This document shows, one piece after another, positions 37,753-46,293 of a DNA stretch of 64,000 bases. Location: assembly GCF_003058165.1 (NCBI RefSeq), contig NZ_QBUC01000008.1, positions 88,980-152,979 of the forward strand, given 5' to 3'. The position numbers and the translations under genes were made by a program. Source of the stretch: Paenisporosarcina sp. OV554 (GTDB lineage: Bacteria; Bacillota; Bacilli; Bacillales_A; Planococcaceae). The notes beneath the pieces were generated by a model. That model saw only the letters and a program-made list of their open reading frames with translations. It did not search any database and was not told the DNA's origin. The stretch's first letter is position 1. Each line of letters begins with the position of its first letter.

Positions 37753-37822
37753 TTTAATCCTTTTCAAATGGTTTTATTCCCTTTGAACTGGAGTTTATTC
37801 CTTCTCACAGTAGGTTTATTCC
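37753..37822 (+). repeat. Intergenic array of TTTATTCC, 20-21-bp period
   Basis: TTTAATCC (37753), TTTATTCC (37773), TTTATTCC (37794) and TTTATTCC (37815) lie 20, 21 and 21 bases apart, each preceded by GG or G. It is the same word as in the array at 18687-18757. It lies between the pbpG stop and its terminator, so it would be in the 3' untranslated RNA. Confidence 0.85.
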
Positions 37823-37866
37823 CGTTCACTGTTCAGTGAGGCTTATATTTCTGTTTTATTTCAATA

Positions 37867-37922
37867 AAAAAAGCTTTCTCTTCCACGGCGAATTAACGTC
37901 CGATGGAACAGAAAGCTTTTTT
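37867..37922. terminator. Bidirectional terminator between pbpG and ywhD
   Basis: AAAAAAGCTTTC and GAAAGCTTTTTT flank an inner TTCCA/TGGAA pairing, with A and T tracts on both sides. Confidence 0.85.
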
Positions 37923-38129
37923 CTTGGTTAGTGCTGACATGAGAAACATGCGGCATTCGGCTTGGGTTTGACACAAATGTCGCATGGCGCTCATGTACAG
38001 ACACGTTTCCAATTGTCCTAGCTCACCTTTTGCAAGCTATATTTTAAGTGTACTTGCTTTGGTAGATAGATTCAACCTCAGATAAGTCGAGGATGAAAAT
38101 GTCACAATTTGTACAACTCTTTGACAATA
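37923..38129. other. Rest of the pbpG-ywhD gap
   Basis: No reading frame. GACATGAGAAACATGCGGCA and TGTCGCATGGCGCTCATGT are partly complementary, so a large imperfect hairpin is possible. Otherwise I see nothing. Confidence 0.35.
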
Positions 38130-38645
38130 TTATACACTTAATGCGTTATGCAGTTTTTCATCACTTCTCGCCCACATTTCAGCGTTGTGTGTTTGTAAAA
38201 AGTTTCTCAAGAGCACTTTTGACTCATCGTCCATATGATCAACGATAATGTGGCGTTTCATCGATTTGTCCATGCGATTGACATGGTCAGCAAGAAGTTT
38301 GAAGCCGCGTCGTTTTTCACGGTTGATGATCATTTCACACCCTGTAACTCCCGCATAGTAAGGACCATTGGCTTTATGATCAATCGTTACCCAAACGAGC
38401 CAAAATAATTTACCACCTTCTGAATCTTGACGATTGGTAGTGAATTTTATGCCCCGCTCCGTATCGCTTCGAGCGTGCATTGCACCGATTTCGACCTTCG
38501 CTATTTTTTCCTTGACATCAATAATGACCGGTGAAACATGCTCAAGTGTTAATGAGCCAATTCCAAATCCTCCATGACCATCAGTCGGATCGTTTTTTAT
38601 AATAGTAAATCCAAGTTTTTGTTTTGGTTTTTCTTCATTTGCCAT
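38130..38645 (-). CDS. ywhD: YwhD family protein
   Basis: A 171-residue protein of the YwhD family, of unknown function and confined to Bacilli. It reads KLGFTIIKNDPTDGHGGFGI near the start and has NGPYYAGVTGCEMIINREKRRG and NRMDKSMKRHIIVDHMDDES later. It is soluble, with no membrane segment. The location between pbpG and ywhB matches B. subtilis. Confidence 0.9.
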   Translation of the reverse strand: MANEEKPKQKLGFTIIKNDPTDGHGGFGIGSLTLEHVSPVIIDVKEKIAKVEIGAMHARSDTERGIKFTTNRQDSEGGKLFWLVWVTIDHKANGPYYAGVTGCEMIINREKRRGFKLLADHVNRMDKSMKRHIIVDHMDDESKVLLRNFLQTHNAEMWARSDEKLHNALSV

Positions 38646-38712
38646 ACGCTATCAACCCCCATTCTGTTATTATAACCAATATACAAAATTTTGTGTAAAA
38701 GGAGGAACTCCA

Positions 38713-38898
38713 ATGCCATACGTAACAGTCAAAATGTTAGAAGGCCGCACTGACGAGCAAAAACGTGCACTAGTAGAAAAAGTAACGGCAGCTGTTGCCG
38801 AAACAACAAGCGCGCCTGTTGAAAACGTAGTTGTCTTCATCGAAGATATGCCAAAAAACCACTACGCAGTAGCAGGAAAACTATTTAGCGACAACTAA
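38713..38898 (+). CDS. ywhB: 4-oxalocrotonate tautomerase family protein
   Basis: A 61-residue 4-oxalocrotonate tautomerase-like enzyme. After removal of Met the catalytic Pro1 is exposed (MPYVTVKMLEGRTDEQKRAL), and VVVFIEDMPKNHYAVAGKL closes the active site in the hexamer. AAAGGAGG lies eight bases before the ATG. It is divergent from ywhD, as in B. subtilis, where YwhB is a tautomerase with no known physiological substrate. Confidence 0.93.
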   Translation: MPYVTVKMLEGRTDEQKRALVEKVTAAVAETTSAPVENVVVFIEDMPKNHYAVAGKLFSDN

Positions 38899-38936
38899 GG
38901 TTCGAAGCCGCAAGTACGAGGCTAATGCCTCAACGG

Positions 38937-38965
38937 CTTCATGACCCACTCTCGTGGGCCCAAGC
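38937..38965. repeat. Dispersed repeat with CCCAC/GTGGG hairpin, copy 2
   Basis: CTTCATGACCCACTC then TCGTGGGCCCAAGC; related to 39074-39103 and to the reverse complement of 7301-7330. The surrounding 38900-39200 is a mosaic of such modules: CTAATGCCTCAACGGCT at about 38921 recurs, with one change, at about 39161. Confidence 0.8.
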
Positions 38966-39073
38966 TCCAAGCGCTACTTTAGGCCGACGCCGGCGCTGGA
39001 AACTCCGATTCGAAAGCTTGCTTTCGCATCGGTATGGAAGAAAGGCTAAGTTCGCGACGTCCTGTCGCAACGC

Positions 39074-39133
39074 CTTCATGACCCACCTCCTGTGGGCCCA
39101 AGCTTAGGTGCGGTCTGGCGCTTGTAGCTAGAC
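39074..39133. repeat. Dispersed repeats: hairpin module copy 3 joined to 32-bp module copy 2
   Basis: 39074-39103 is 29/30 identical to the reverse complement of 7301-7330. It runs into 39102-39133, the reverse complement of the 33524-33555 repeat. Two repeat families are thus fused here. No gene is present in 38899-39252. Confidence 0.85.
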
Positions 39134-39222
39134 AAATAGGGTTCCAAGCGGTATTACGAAGCTAATACCTCAACGGCTCTCGTGGGTGCAATTTGTGCTT
39201 CGAGCCAAGTTCAAAAAAACTA

Positions 39223-39254
39223 GGACGGCTCCTTTTTGTGAGCCGTCCTTTTTT
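39223..39254. terminator. Bidirectional terminator between ywhB and ywgA
   Basis: GGACGGCTC (39223-39231) pairs with GAGCCGTCC (39240-39248), with T tracts on both strands (TTTTTT on plus; CTAGTTTTTTT on minus). Confidence 0.9.
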
Positions 39255-39759
39255 AACAAGTTATGACTGTTTGAAGTTCTTCAATAAAAGAAAAAGCTTC
39301 TTCTATTTCCTTTTCAGAAAAGTTTAATTTCCCTTTGACAACATGTAATTTTTCGATTTGCTCATCCCTTGGAAGATGATCGAAGTATAGCAATGTTGAC
39401 ACCATCTCAAGAAAGCGTGAACTTTTGATATTTAAGCGCTCAATACAGTGATCGAGATTTTTATGATGACTCGTCATTGTCGATAAAAATTGACGTCCTT
39501 CTTCGGTGCATGCATACGTGTATTGTACGTATGAACCCTTATCCTCCATTTTTTCAGATAAAAAAGCCATATTGCACAATTCTTCTACGCGCAAAGTGAG
39601 CTCTTCTGAATAAGGGCCGTATATATGAAATTGGTACTTTTCTTGGAATGGAAAGTTCATTTTCTTTGCGATGTACACCATTTTTTGCAATTTTTTACGT
39701 CCTGCTACCTCACCAGCAAGTGTAATAAACTGCACGATTTTTGCGTGTTCTTGTAACAA
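39253..39759 (-). CDS. ywgA: YwgA family protein
   Basis: A 168-residue soluble protein of the YwgA family. Relatives carry a fold like that of antitoxin-associated or phage Gp-type (DUF4065-like) proteins, but no function is known. Landmarks are IVQFITLAGEVAGRKKLQKM, FQEKYQFHIYGPYSEEL and YVQYTYACTEEGRQFL. It lies 18 bases after ywfO on the same strand, a conserved pair in Bacilli. Confidence 0.85.
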   Translation of the reverse strand: MLQEHAKIVQFITLAGEVAGRKKLQKMVYIAKKMNFPFQEKYQFHIYGPYSEELTLRVEELCNMAFLSEKMEDKGSYVQYTYACTEEGRQFLSTMTSHHKNLDHCIERLNIKSSRFLEMVSTLLYFDHLPRDEQIEKLHVVKGKLNFSEKEIEEAFSFIEELQTVITC

Positions 39760-39777
39760 TTTAGTCCACCTCCAACT

Positions 39778-41082
39778 TTAAGCTTCTCCGAGCAATAACT
39801 GCAAAATTTGTTTTTTCACAGCTTTTTTCTTCGTATCCTGTGTTAATAAATCTTCTGGGAAATATAATTTATGGTCTGTTCTTCTTTTACCGGAAATGGC
39901 CTCAACAATGTCAGAAGACCTCGACAGCTCGCTTAGTTCATTATTCGGCATTAATAAATGAATCGGCACTCGTTCGCCTTCTTCACCCGGACGATAAAAA
40001 TCATATGGTAAATCGGATGATGAATCGAATACTAAATAATAGGCAGGATTGATCCCTGCTTTTTTAAACAGTTGCTCGAGCTCAGCCAATTTCCGATAGT
40101 CTTTTGCAGGATCAAATTCAATGTATTGAAATAAACGACGATTGATAAAACGATCACATAGATCTGAGAGGATTTCATCTTCTTCGTGAACCCACTCTTG
40201 AAAATATGTCATAACTATCCCTTCATCCAACGCGATGTAATCAGCTAATGAAAAGGTTTGATTAAAAAACGTTTTGAAATGTCGTGGTTCATATGAAAAT
40301 TTATAGCCACTTAAACTTAATTCTTTCGCGCGGTGAAGAGCCTTCGTCAAAACCACTTCTGCACTCCTTGAAACCGGATGGAAATACACTTGCCAATACA
40401 TTTGATAGCGACTCATAATGTAGTCTTCTACCGCATGCATCCCACTTTGTTTAATAACTACTTGATCTTCTCGTGGACGCATTACACGCAAAATACGTTC
40501 CATATCAAAATGGCCGTAACTCACACCTGTGTAGTAAGCATCTCGTTGTAAATAATCCATGCGGTCAGCATCGATTTGGCTAGAAATTAAGCTCACTGCT
40601 AGTTTATTGGTATATGTCTTGGCAATAACGTCAGACACATGTTGTGGAAATTCAGGTGATACACGCTTCAAAATTTCGTTAACTTCCGTATCTCCTAGCA
40701 AAATTGCTTGAGTGAATTTCTCATGATCAAGATCAAAAACGTGTTCAAACGCATGGGAAAATGGACCATGGCCGAGGTCATGAAGAAGAGCTGCACAAAG
40801 AACGACCAGTCGTTCTGACTCATCCCACTCTGGACGACCTTTGAAGATATCATCAATAATGCGTCTTACAACTTCGTATACACCAAGAGAATGATTAAAG
40901 CGACTATGTTCAGCCCCATGGAACACAAGATAAGTTGTGCCGAGCTGTTTAATCCGTCGTAATCGCTGAAATTCACGTGCTCCGATTAAATCCCAAATGA
41001 CTTGGTCACGTACATGAATATAACGGTGAACCGGGTCTTTGAATACTTTTTCTTCAGCTAACTTTTGTGTTGCATAATTCAC
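39778..41082 (-). CDS. ywfO: HD-domain phosphohydrolase YwfO
   Basis: A 434-residue HD-domain protein of the dGTPase-like class. The metal residues are in GAEHSRFNHSLGVYEV (H...), CAALLHDLGHGPFSHAFEHVF (HD pair) and ISSQIDADRMDYLQRDAYYTG (final Asp). B. subtilis YwfO-like proteins are nucleotide hydrolases of uncertain physiological substrate. The ATG at 41100 has no ribosome site; the GTG at 41082 has GGGGTG five bases upstream and gives the family length, so I use it. Confidence 0.9.
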   Translation of the reverse strand: MNYATQKLAEEKVFKDPVHRYIHVRDQVIWDLIGAREFQRLRRIKQLGTTYLVFHGAEHSRFNHSLGVYEVVRRIIDDIFKGRPEWDESERLVVLCAALLHDLGHGPFSHAFEHVFDLDHEKFTQAILLGDTEVNEILKRVSPEFPQHVSDVIAKTYTNKLAVSLISSQIDADRMDYLQRDAYYTGVSYGHFDMERILRVMRPREDQVVIKQSGMHAVEDYIMSRYQMYWQVYFHPVSRSAEVVLTKALHRAKELSLSGYKFSYEPRHFKTFFNQTFSLADYIALDEGIVMTYFQEWVHEEDEILSDLCDRFINRRLFQYIEFDPAKDYRKLAELEQLFKKAGINPAYYLVFDSSSDLPYDFYRPGEEGERVPIHLLMPNNELSELSRSSDIVEAISGKRRTDHKLYFPEDLLTQDTKKKAVKKQILQLLLGEA

Positions 41083-41183
41083 GTGAACACCCCATTTCAA
41101 TAGAAAACAGAAATCGCCATTTTAGCTCGAAAATGTGACACTTTATTAATATAATAAATCTTATATATACCTTTTAGTAGAAA

Positions 41184-41210
41184 GAAAAAACCACCTTCCG
41201 GAAAGGCGGT
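41184..41210 (-). terminator. Rho-independent terminator
   Basis: ACCACCTT (41190-41197) pairs with AAGGCGGT (41203-41210) with one mismatch, then TTTTTTC on the minus strand. It follows the DUF1450 gene. Confidence 0.85.
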
Positions 41211-41250
41211 AAAAGTATGAGAATTTATATAAACTGTTGTTACGAGATTG

Positions 41251-41472
41251 TTACTTTAGCTTGGCGCGTACTTTCCCCATCAATTCATCCTCAGTAAGCG
41301 CAGCAACGGGTCGGTTGTTTACAAACACGAATGTTTTTTTACGGCCCGGACCACAGTAAGAATGACACGCAATATCAATTGTTGCGTGTGGATCGATCTC
41401 TTTTAACTTAGGAATTAATGTTTTTAAATTTACGGCCAGACAATCATCGCAAACTCTGAATTCGTTTGCCAT
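41251..41472 (-). CDS. DUF1450 (YuzB-like) small protein
   Basis: A 73-residue cysteine-containing protein of the DUF1450 family. Four cysteines are seen: [11 protein letters not shown] and [15 protein letters not shown]. This spacing resembles thioredoxin-like [2Fe-2S] ferredoxin fragments, but no function is established. The chosen ATG at 41472 has AAAGGG ten bases upstream and the usual MANEF start; a longer frame to 41517 is not needed. It is monocistronic, with its own terminator. Confidence 0.85.
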   Translation of the reverse strand: MANEFRVCDDCLAVNLKTLIPKLKEIDPHATIDIACHSYCGPGRKKTFVFVNNRPVAALTEDELMGKVRAKLK

Positions 41473-41638
41473 TTGCCTACAACCCTTTCTATTTTTGATA
41501 AAAAGTCTTTCCGTCATTGTACCGTATATTTCTTCTTTGATTCAAGCACATCTATTTTTTTCAGTGAATAAAACCTGTCAATCTTGTACAAGCTTGAAGT
41601 AGAACATCAAAACTATTAACAATTCGGGAGGGACATGT

Positions 41639-42271
41639 ATGGTAAAAATAAGACAAGATGCTTGGCTAGATGAAAATGACGAATTGCTTGCAGAAACCGT
41701 GCTGCGACACGTACGAGAAGGAAGCACTCAACTAAACGCATTTGAAGAAGCTGGAGATACTTTGAATCGTACCGCAGCTGCTTGCGGATTCCGTTGGAAC
41801 GCAGTTGTAAGAAGAGAATACGAGAAAGATTTAAGAGAAGCGAAAAAAGATCGTAAACAAAAATTGCGTGTCCTTGGTAAAGAATATCGTCGCAGAGGTC
41901 AATCTCTGTTTCTCGTAGGAAGTGAAGAACAACAACAAGAACGAGTTCAAATTCCGATTTCTTCTCTATCATTAGATGTGGTCATTGCTTACTTATTACG
42001 ATTGCAACAAAGTGGGACTGGCGAAGGAGAATCTCATCGCTGGCGCGCATTGCTATCTCATTCACAAGAAAAAATTAAGCAACTTGAACGTGACGTTGCT
42101 CGATTAGAAAATGAAAATTCAACAATTCGTGAAGACTACGAACAGTTCGTTCATATCATGAATCGCGCTCGACGTTTAGTAACATTAAATGATGACGCTG
42201 AAAATGTTTCACCTGTATTCCAAATGGAACGGAACGGCAATTTAGTTGCAAAAGAACCACCAATCAATTGA
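41639..42271 (+). CDS. rsfA: Prespore-specific transcription regulator RsfA
   Basis: A 210-residue RsfA/YlbO-family regulator. The N-terminal Myb/SANT-like DNA-binding segment (residues 3-60) reads IRQDAWLDENDELLAETVLR and FEEAGDTLNRTAAACGFRWN. A coiled coil follows at about 140-180 (KIKQLERDVARLENENSTIR). RsfA adjusts sigma-F target genes in the forespore of B. subtilis, where it lies next to ywfO as here. GGGAGG precedes the ATG. Confidence 0.9.
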   Translation: MVKIRQDAWLDENDELLAETVLRHVREGSTQLNAFEEAGDTLNRTAAACGFRWNAVVRREYEKDLREAKKDRKQKLRVLGKEYRRRGQSLFLVGSEEQQQERVQIPISSLSLDVVIAYLLRLQQSGTGEGESHRWRALLSHSQEKIKQLERDVARLENENSTIREDYEQFVHIMNRARRLVTLNDDAENVSPVFQMERNGNLVAKEPPIN

Positions 42272-42288
42272 TTGGCGGTTCTTTTTTC
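42252..42288 (+). terminator. Rho-independent terminator of rsfA
   Basis: AAGAACCACCAATCAATTGATTGGCGGTTCTT forms a near-perfect palindrome (42252-42283) followed by TTTT; it overlaps the end of the coding region. Confidence 0.9.
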
Positions 42289-42328
42289 ATGAAATGACTA
42301 TTTTGACGAAAATTTAGTTGATGGAAGC

Positions 42329-43177
42329 TTAGTCCTCAAATTTTGTCAGCATTTTTTGGTTGCGTTCAACAACTCGCGTTAAGTAATACATATATAAATC
42401 CGTTTCGCTCGGTTGGAGCGATTGCATATGAACATTGTCGATCATGTGGTTCATTAAACGCTGGGCGTGGATAACGGTATCTTGAACCGTCACACTTTCA
42501 CCTAGTATTTCGCTTATTGAGGCCATCACTTCCGGGACAATAACTGGGTAGATGAATTTCGTTTGAGTGCCTTGTAATCCAGCTTCATAGAAATCTCGAA
42601 TGATTTTAGCTCGTTCTGTTCCGCTACCTTCTATACATAAATAAATTTGGACCGCAATACCATGCCGCAATCGTCTTTGTGAGATTCCTGCAAATTTCTT
42701 TCCATCAACACTCAAATCATACGATCCTGGGCAATAGGAACCGACTATTTCATAGGCTTCTATACGGTCCGCAATTTGTGGGAAAAGATAGCGAACGAAT
42801 TCGACCATGATATCGTATCCTGCATTAATATCAATTGCCTGATCTTTTTCAGATACAATTATGGAGATATTTAAAACACCACTATCTAAAACAACAGCAA
42901 GTCCACCTGAGTTTCGAACAATGGATTGAAATCCATGGTCTTGTATGGCATCACGACCTGCAGCTATATGTGGGAGTCGATGGTCTTGTATGCCTAAGAC
43001 AACTGTGTTTTCGTGAACCCATGTGCGAATGGTAGGCAGCGACGAACCTTTCCCTACTAGTTCACACAACATATCGTCTGCAGCAAATGATTCGAGTGCA
43101 GATTTCGATCGTCCACTCATCGACTGATCCCAAAAACGCCATTCTTTATTGGCAAATAAATTGTTGAAATCCGACAT
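42329..43177 (-). CDS. lipL: Octanoyl-[GcvH]:protein N-octanoyltransferase LipL
   Basis: A 282-residue member of the lipoate ligase/octanoyltransferase fold, like B. subtilis YwfL/LipL. It lacks an ATP site and moves octanoyl groups from GcvH to E2 subunits through a cysteine thioester. The catalytic Cys is C149 in IVGSYCPGSYDLSV, and the conserved lysine is in DGKKFAGISQRRLRHGI. RNSGGLAVVLDSG is the family glycine loop. It lies one base after pta, the same neighbours as in B. subtilis. Confidence 0.93.
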   Translation of the reverse strand: MSDFNNLFANKEWRFWDQSMSGRSKSALESFAADDMLCELVGKGSSLPTIRTWVHENTVVLGIQDHRLPHIAAGRDAIQDHGFQSIVRNSGGLAVVLDSGVLNISIIVSEKDQAIDINAGYDIMVEFVRYLFPQIADRIEAYEIVGSYCPGSYDLSVDGKKFAGISQRRLRHGIAVQIYLCIEGSGTERAKIIRDFYEAGLQGTQTKFIYPVIVPEVMASISEILGESVTVQDTVIHAQRLMNHMIDNVHMQSLQPSETDLYMYYLTRVVERNQKMLTKFED

Positions 43178-43178
43178 C

Positions 43179-44162
43179 TTATTCTCCTGCCATCACGCTT
43201 TGAGCAGCGGTTATTAATACTAATTTGTAAACATCGTCTGCTGAACAGCCACGGGACAAGTCATTCACCGGCATATTTAAACCTTGTAAAATTGGACCTA
43301 TTGCTTCAAATCCGCCAAGTCTCTCAGTTAATTTGTAGCCAATGTTCCCTGCTTCAAGCGACGGGAATACGAAGACATTCGCATCTCCTTGGATGCTGGA
43401 GCCTGGTGCTTTTTTCTTCGCCACTGCAGGTACAAATGCAGCGTCAAATTGAAATTCTCCATCAATGTTAATGGATGGCGCTTTTTCTTGAGCAAGCCTT
43501 GTTGCTTCTGCAACTTTTTGTGTTTCCGGTGAAACTGCAGAACCTTTTGTTGAAAATGAAAGCATCGCCACTTTAGGCTCTATACCGAAAGCTCTTGCTG
43601 TTTTCGCGCTTTGCACAGCAATTTCTGCAAGGTCCTCACTCGTTGGAGCAATGGTAATCGCACAGTCAGCGAAGACATAACGTTCTTCCCCCCGAACCAT
43701 AATAAATGCACCACTCGTTTTGGATACTCCAGGTTGGGTTTTAATAATTTGCAATGCCGGACGCACAGTATCAGCCGTTGTATGAATTGCACCACTGACT
43801 AACCCTTGAGCGTACCCTGTGTAAACGAGCATCGTACCAAATGTATTGACATCTTTTAGTTGAATGCGAGCTTGAACTGGTGTGACTTTTCCATTCCTAC
43901 GTTCTACAAATTTTTCTATCATTTCTTCTAAGTGATCGTATTTCACTGGGTCTACTATTTCAATTCCTGTTAGATCAATCCCAGCTTGTGTTGCCGCCAC
44001 ATTCACCAGTTCGTGTGGACCCACTAGAATTGGCGTAACTAAACCTTCGTTATACAAATTAAATGCAGCTTGCAGAACACGCTCGTCCGTTCCTTCGGGC
44101 AAAACAATTTTTATATATTTTTCTGAAATGGTTCGTTTAATTTCTTCAAACAAATTCGTCAT
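43179..44162 (-). CDS. pta: Phosphate acetyltransferase
   Basis: A 327-residue phosphotransacetylase, exchanging acetyl-CoA and acetyl phosphate in overflow metabolism. Landmarks are IVLPEGTDERVLQAA, LVSGAIHTTADTVRPALQII, TSGAFIM, VFADCAITIAPTSEDLAEIA, KVAMLSFSTKGSA and VFVFPSLEAGNIGYKL. The short single-domain form is usual in Bacilli. In B. subtilis pta is activated by CcpA; no clear cre was found here. Confidence 0.97.
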   Translation of the reverse strand: MTNLFEEIKRTISEKYIKIVLPEGTDERVLQAAFNLYNEGLVTPILVGPHELVNVAATQAGIDLTGIEIVDPVKYDHLEEMIEKFVERRNGKVTPVQARIQLKDVNTFGTMLVYTGYAQGLVSGAIHTTADTVRPALQIIKTQPGVSKTSGAFIMVRGEERYVFADCAITIAPTSEDLAEIAVQSAKTARAFGIEPKVAMLSFSTKGSAVSPETQKVAEATRLAQEKAPSINIDGEFQFDAAFVPAVAKKKAPGSSIQGDANVFVFPSLEAGNIGYKLTERLGGFEAIGPILQGLNMPVNDLSRGCSADDVYKLVLITAAQSVMAGE

Positions 44163-44392
44163 GATGTATCATTCCTTTCATGGAAGATCAAAAGTATTTG
44201 TAGGTACAGGCTCTATGGATTTTCGTTCTTCCAGCGCCGGCGTCGAGCTTGAGTGGCGCTTTCCGCTTTTCTATTAGCATACACGATTTTGTCATAGTTC
44301 GTCTTGTCGGAATGGTGACATTGTAGGCATCTTTGGGGCTTTGTGGTAGACTGATTTTGAGTATTTCTTAATTATGAAGGAGTGTCCTATAC
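44163..44392. other. pta-hemQ divergent region with repeat fragment
   Basis: 44230-44275 (CTTCCAGCGCCGGCGTCGAGCTTGAGTGGCGC in part, ending CCGCTTTTCT) belongs to the dispersed intergenic repeat type at 33524-33625. Promoters for pta and hemQ must lie here, but I cannot place them with confidence. Confidence 0.5.
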
Positions 44393-45142
44393 ATGAGTGC
44401 AGCAGCAGAAACTTTAGATGGTTGGTACGCGTTACATGATTTCCGTTCGATGGATTGGACATCTTGGAAACAAGTGTCAACTGAAGATCGCACCGCAGCG
44501 GTAATTGAATTCTTAGCATTTATAGAAGATTTAGATGTTGCACATGAAGCAAAAACAGGAAGCCATGCTTTTTATTCAATTATTGGCCAAAAAGCAGATT
44601 TTATGTTGATGACTTTGCGTGAAACGATGGATGAGTTACAACAGTTGGAAGCGAAATTCAATAAATTAGCTATTGCTGAATATACAATTCCGACTTATTC
44701 GTATGTATCTGTAGTTGAACTTTCAAACTACTTAGCTGGCGAATCAAACGAAGATCCTTATCAAAATCCACATGTCCGTAGTCGTTTATATCCTGAACTT
44801 CCCCGTTCACAATATGTTTGTTTCTACCCTATGGACAAACGTCGTGATGGCAATGACAACTGGTACATGCTTTCAATGGAAGACCGCAAGTCAATGATGC
44901 GCAGTCATGGCATGATTGGTCGCGGATACGCTGGAAAAGTAAAACAAGTTATCAGTGGTTCAATCGGTTTTGACGATTATGAATGGGGCGTTACCTTATT
45001 CGCTGATGATGTACTTCAATTTAAAAAATTAATTTACGAAATGCGTTTTGATGAAGTGAGTGCTCGTTTTGCAGAGTTCGGTTCGTTCTTCGTTGGTACG
45101 CTATTAGACGCAGACAAAACATCTGAATTTTTAAAAGTATAA
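44393..45142 (+). CDS. hemQ: Coproheme decarboxylase HemQ
   Basis: A 249-residue chlorite-dismutase-fold protein (YwfI), the last enzyme of the coproporphyrin-dependent heme route of Gram-positives, turning coproheme into heme b. Landmarks are [48 protein letters not shown] with the tyrosine and lysine region near the heme, [19 protein letters not shown] with the proximal His, and [19 protein letters not shown] precedes the ATG. Confidence 0.96.
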   Translation: MSAAAETLDGWYALHDFRSMDWTSWKQVSTEDRTAAVIEFLAFIEDLDVAHEAKTGSHAFYSIIGQKADFMLMTLRETMDELQQLEAKFNKLAIAEYTIPTYSYVSVVELSNYLAGESNEDPYQNPHVRSRLYPELPRSQYVCFYPMDKRRDGNDNWYMLSMEDRKSMMRSHGMIGRGYAGKVKQVISGSIGFDDYEWGVTLFADDVLQFKKLIYEMRFDEVSARFAEFGSFFVGTLLDADKTSEFLKV

Positions 45143-45149
45143 ATAATGA

Positions 45150-45178
45150 GGCTACGCATAATTGCGTGGCCTTTTTTT
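45150..45178 (+). terminator. Rho-independent terminator after hemQ
   Basis: GGCTACGC (45150-45157) pairs with GCGTGGCC (45164-45171), then TTTTTTT. Confidence 0.9.
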
Positions 45179-45382
45179 ATATTGAACGGGAATTCCCCTC
45201 CCCTTTCTTCCCACAAGCAGCGCAGCGGAAACCAAACTAATTAGCCCCCACGCACTTCGTTTGAAAATATTTTTATGGAATCAATTTAACCTATTAAAGT
45301 TCGTCAAAAATGGACTTACCTTACAATTTTATTGGTCTTTTTTTCATGCAGATAACATATATATTTTTGAGGAGGTTGTACT

Positions 45383-45802
45383 GTGGCGGTAATCCAGGCA
45401 ACTGAAAAAGATGTAGAAACATTGGCTCGTTTAATGCGAGCAGAAGCTGAAGGAGAAGGAGTCCAGGGTATGCTGATGGTCGGCAATGTGGGCGTGAACC
45501 GCGTGCGCTTCGATTGTCTCGATTTTAAAAAAATTCGCAACGTGCAAGACATGGTATTCCAAAGTCCCGGTGGTTTCGAAGCCACCACCAAATCGTATTT
45601 TTATCAGCGTGCTCGCCCACAAGATATTGCACTCGCTAGACGTGTTATAGCAGGCGAACGTTTTCATCCAGCAACTCGGTCGTTGTGGTTTTTTGAACCA
45701 ACAGGTGATTGCCCTGCCACATGGTATGACCAGCCGAACACTGGACGCTACAAAGCGCATTGTTTTTTTTCTCCAATTCCCGCAAATTGCCCAAATATTT
45801 AA
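45383..45802 (+). CDS. cwlJ: Spore cortex-lytic cell wall hydrolase CwlJ
   Basis: A 139-residue SleB/CwlJ hydrolase with no signal peptide, as expected for CwlJ, which is made in the mother cell and sits in the spore coat until germination. Landmarks are LARLMRAEAEGEGVQGMLMV with the catalytic Glu region, VGNVGVNRV, VFQSPGGFEATT, and FFEPTGDCPATWYDQPNTGR. The start is GTG with GAGGAGG seven bases upstream. It lies 18 bases before gerQ, the pairing known from B. subtilis, where GerQ anchors CwlJ in the coat. Confidence 0.94.
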   Translation: MAVIQATEKDVETLARLMRAEAEGEGVQGMLMVGNVGVNRVRFDCLDFKKIRNVQDMVFQSPGGFEATTKSYFYQRARPQDIALARRVIAGERFHPATRSLWFFEPTGDCPATWYDQPNTGRYKAHCFFSPIPANCPNI

Positions 45803-45820
45803 TTATGAAAGGATGATATC

Positions 45821-46171
45821 TTGGTACAATATTATTGGAATCCCTCATACCAAATGCAACCGCAGCAAATGCAACCGCAACAAATGCAGCCCCCGACAAT
45901 CCCGGCTGCTTCACGACCTCAGCAACCACCAGCACAAGAAGAATCGTATATTGAGAACATCTTACGACTTAATAAAGGGAAAGTAGGAACATTTTATCTA
46001 ACGTTTCCAAACAACCGTGAATGGAATGCAAAAGTGGTTACTGGGGTTATTGAAGCGGCTGGCCGCGATCATGTCATTGTAAGCGAGCCTGCAACTGGGA
46101 AACGTTATTTACTCCTGATGATTTATTTGGATTATGTAACGTTTGAAGGAGAGATTAATTATTTACCATAA
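45821..46171 (+). CDS. gerQ: Spore coat protein GerQ
   Basis: A 116-residue coat protein. The N-terminal part is low-complexity with a repeated MQPQQ unit (three copies) and many Pro and Gln. The C-terminal part (about 40-116) is the GerQ domain: YIENILRLNKGKVGTFYLTF, EWNAKVVTGVIEAAGRDHVI, YLDYVTFEGEINYLP. GerQ is cross-linked by transglutaminase in the coat and localises CwlJ. The start is TTG with GAAAGGA seven bases upstream. Confidence 0.94.
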   Translation: MVQYYWNPSYQMQPQQMQPQQMQPPTIPAASRPQQPPAQEESYIENILRLNKGKVGTFYLTFPNNREWNAKVVTGVIEAAGRDHVIVSEPATGKRYLLLMIYLDYVTFEGEINYLP

Positions 46172-46246
46172 TTTTATTTCAATTAAGCTTTGCTAGCTCA
46201 TTTTACTAGCCGGTATCGTCGCTCTAGAAACTAGAACTCCCCATCT

Positions 46247-46285
46247 AAAAATGCCCTTCCACTTTGCTTCTTGGAAGGGCGTTTT
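46247..46285. terminator. Terminator between gerQ and formamidase gene
   Basis: ATGCCCTTCC (46251-46260) pairs with GGAAGGGCGT (46273-46282), with TTTG on the plus side and an A tract on the left, so it can serve both convergent genes. Confidence 0.85.
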
Positions 46286-46293
46286 GTCGTGTA

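Noticed and set aside
38925..39107. 60-codon plus-strand frame in the ywhB-ywgA gap
   Set aside because: It lies wholly in dispersed repeat modules, and its own sequence repeats because the modules do.
45300..45345. Sigma-E promoter for cwlJ-gerQ
   Set aside because: CTTACAAT resembles the -10 element, but no -35 element lies at the right distance, although sigma-E control is expected from B. subtilis.
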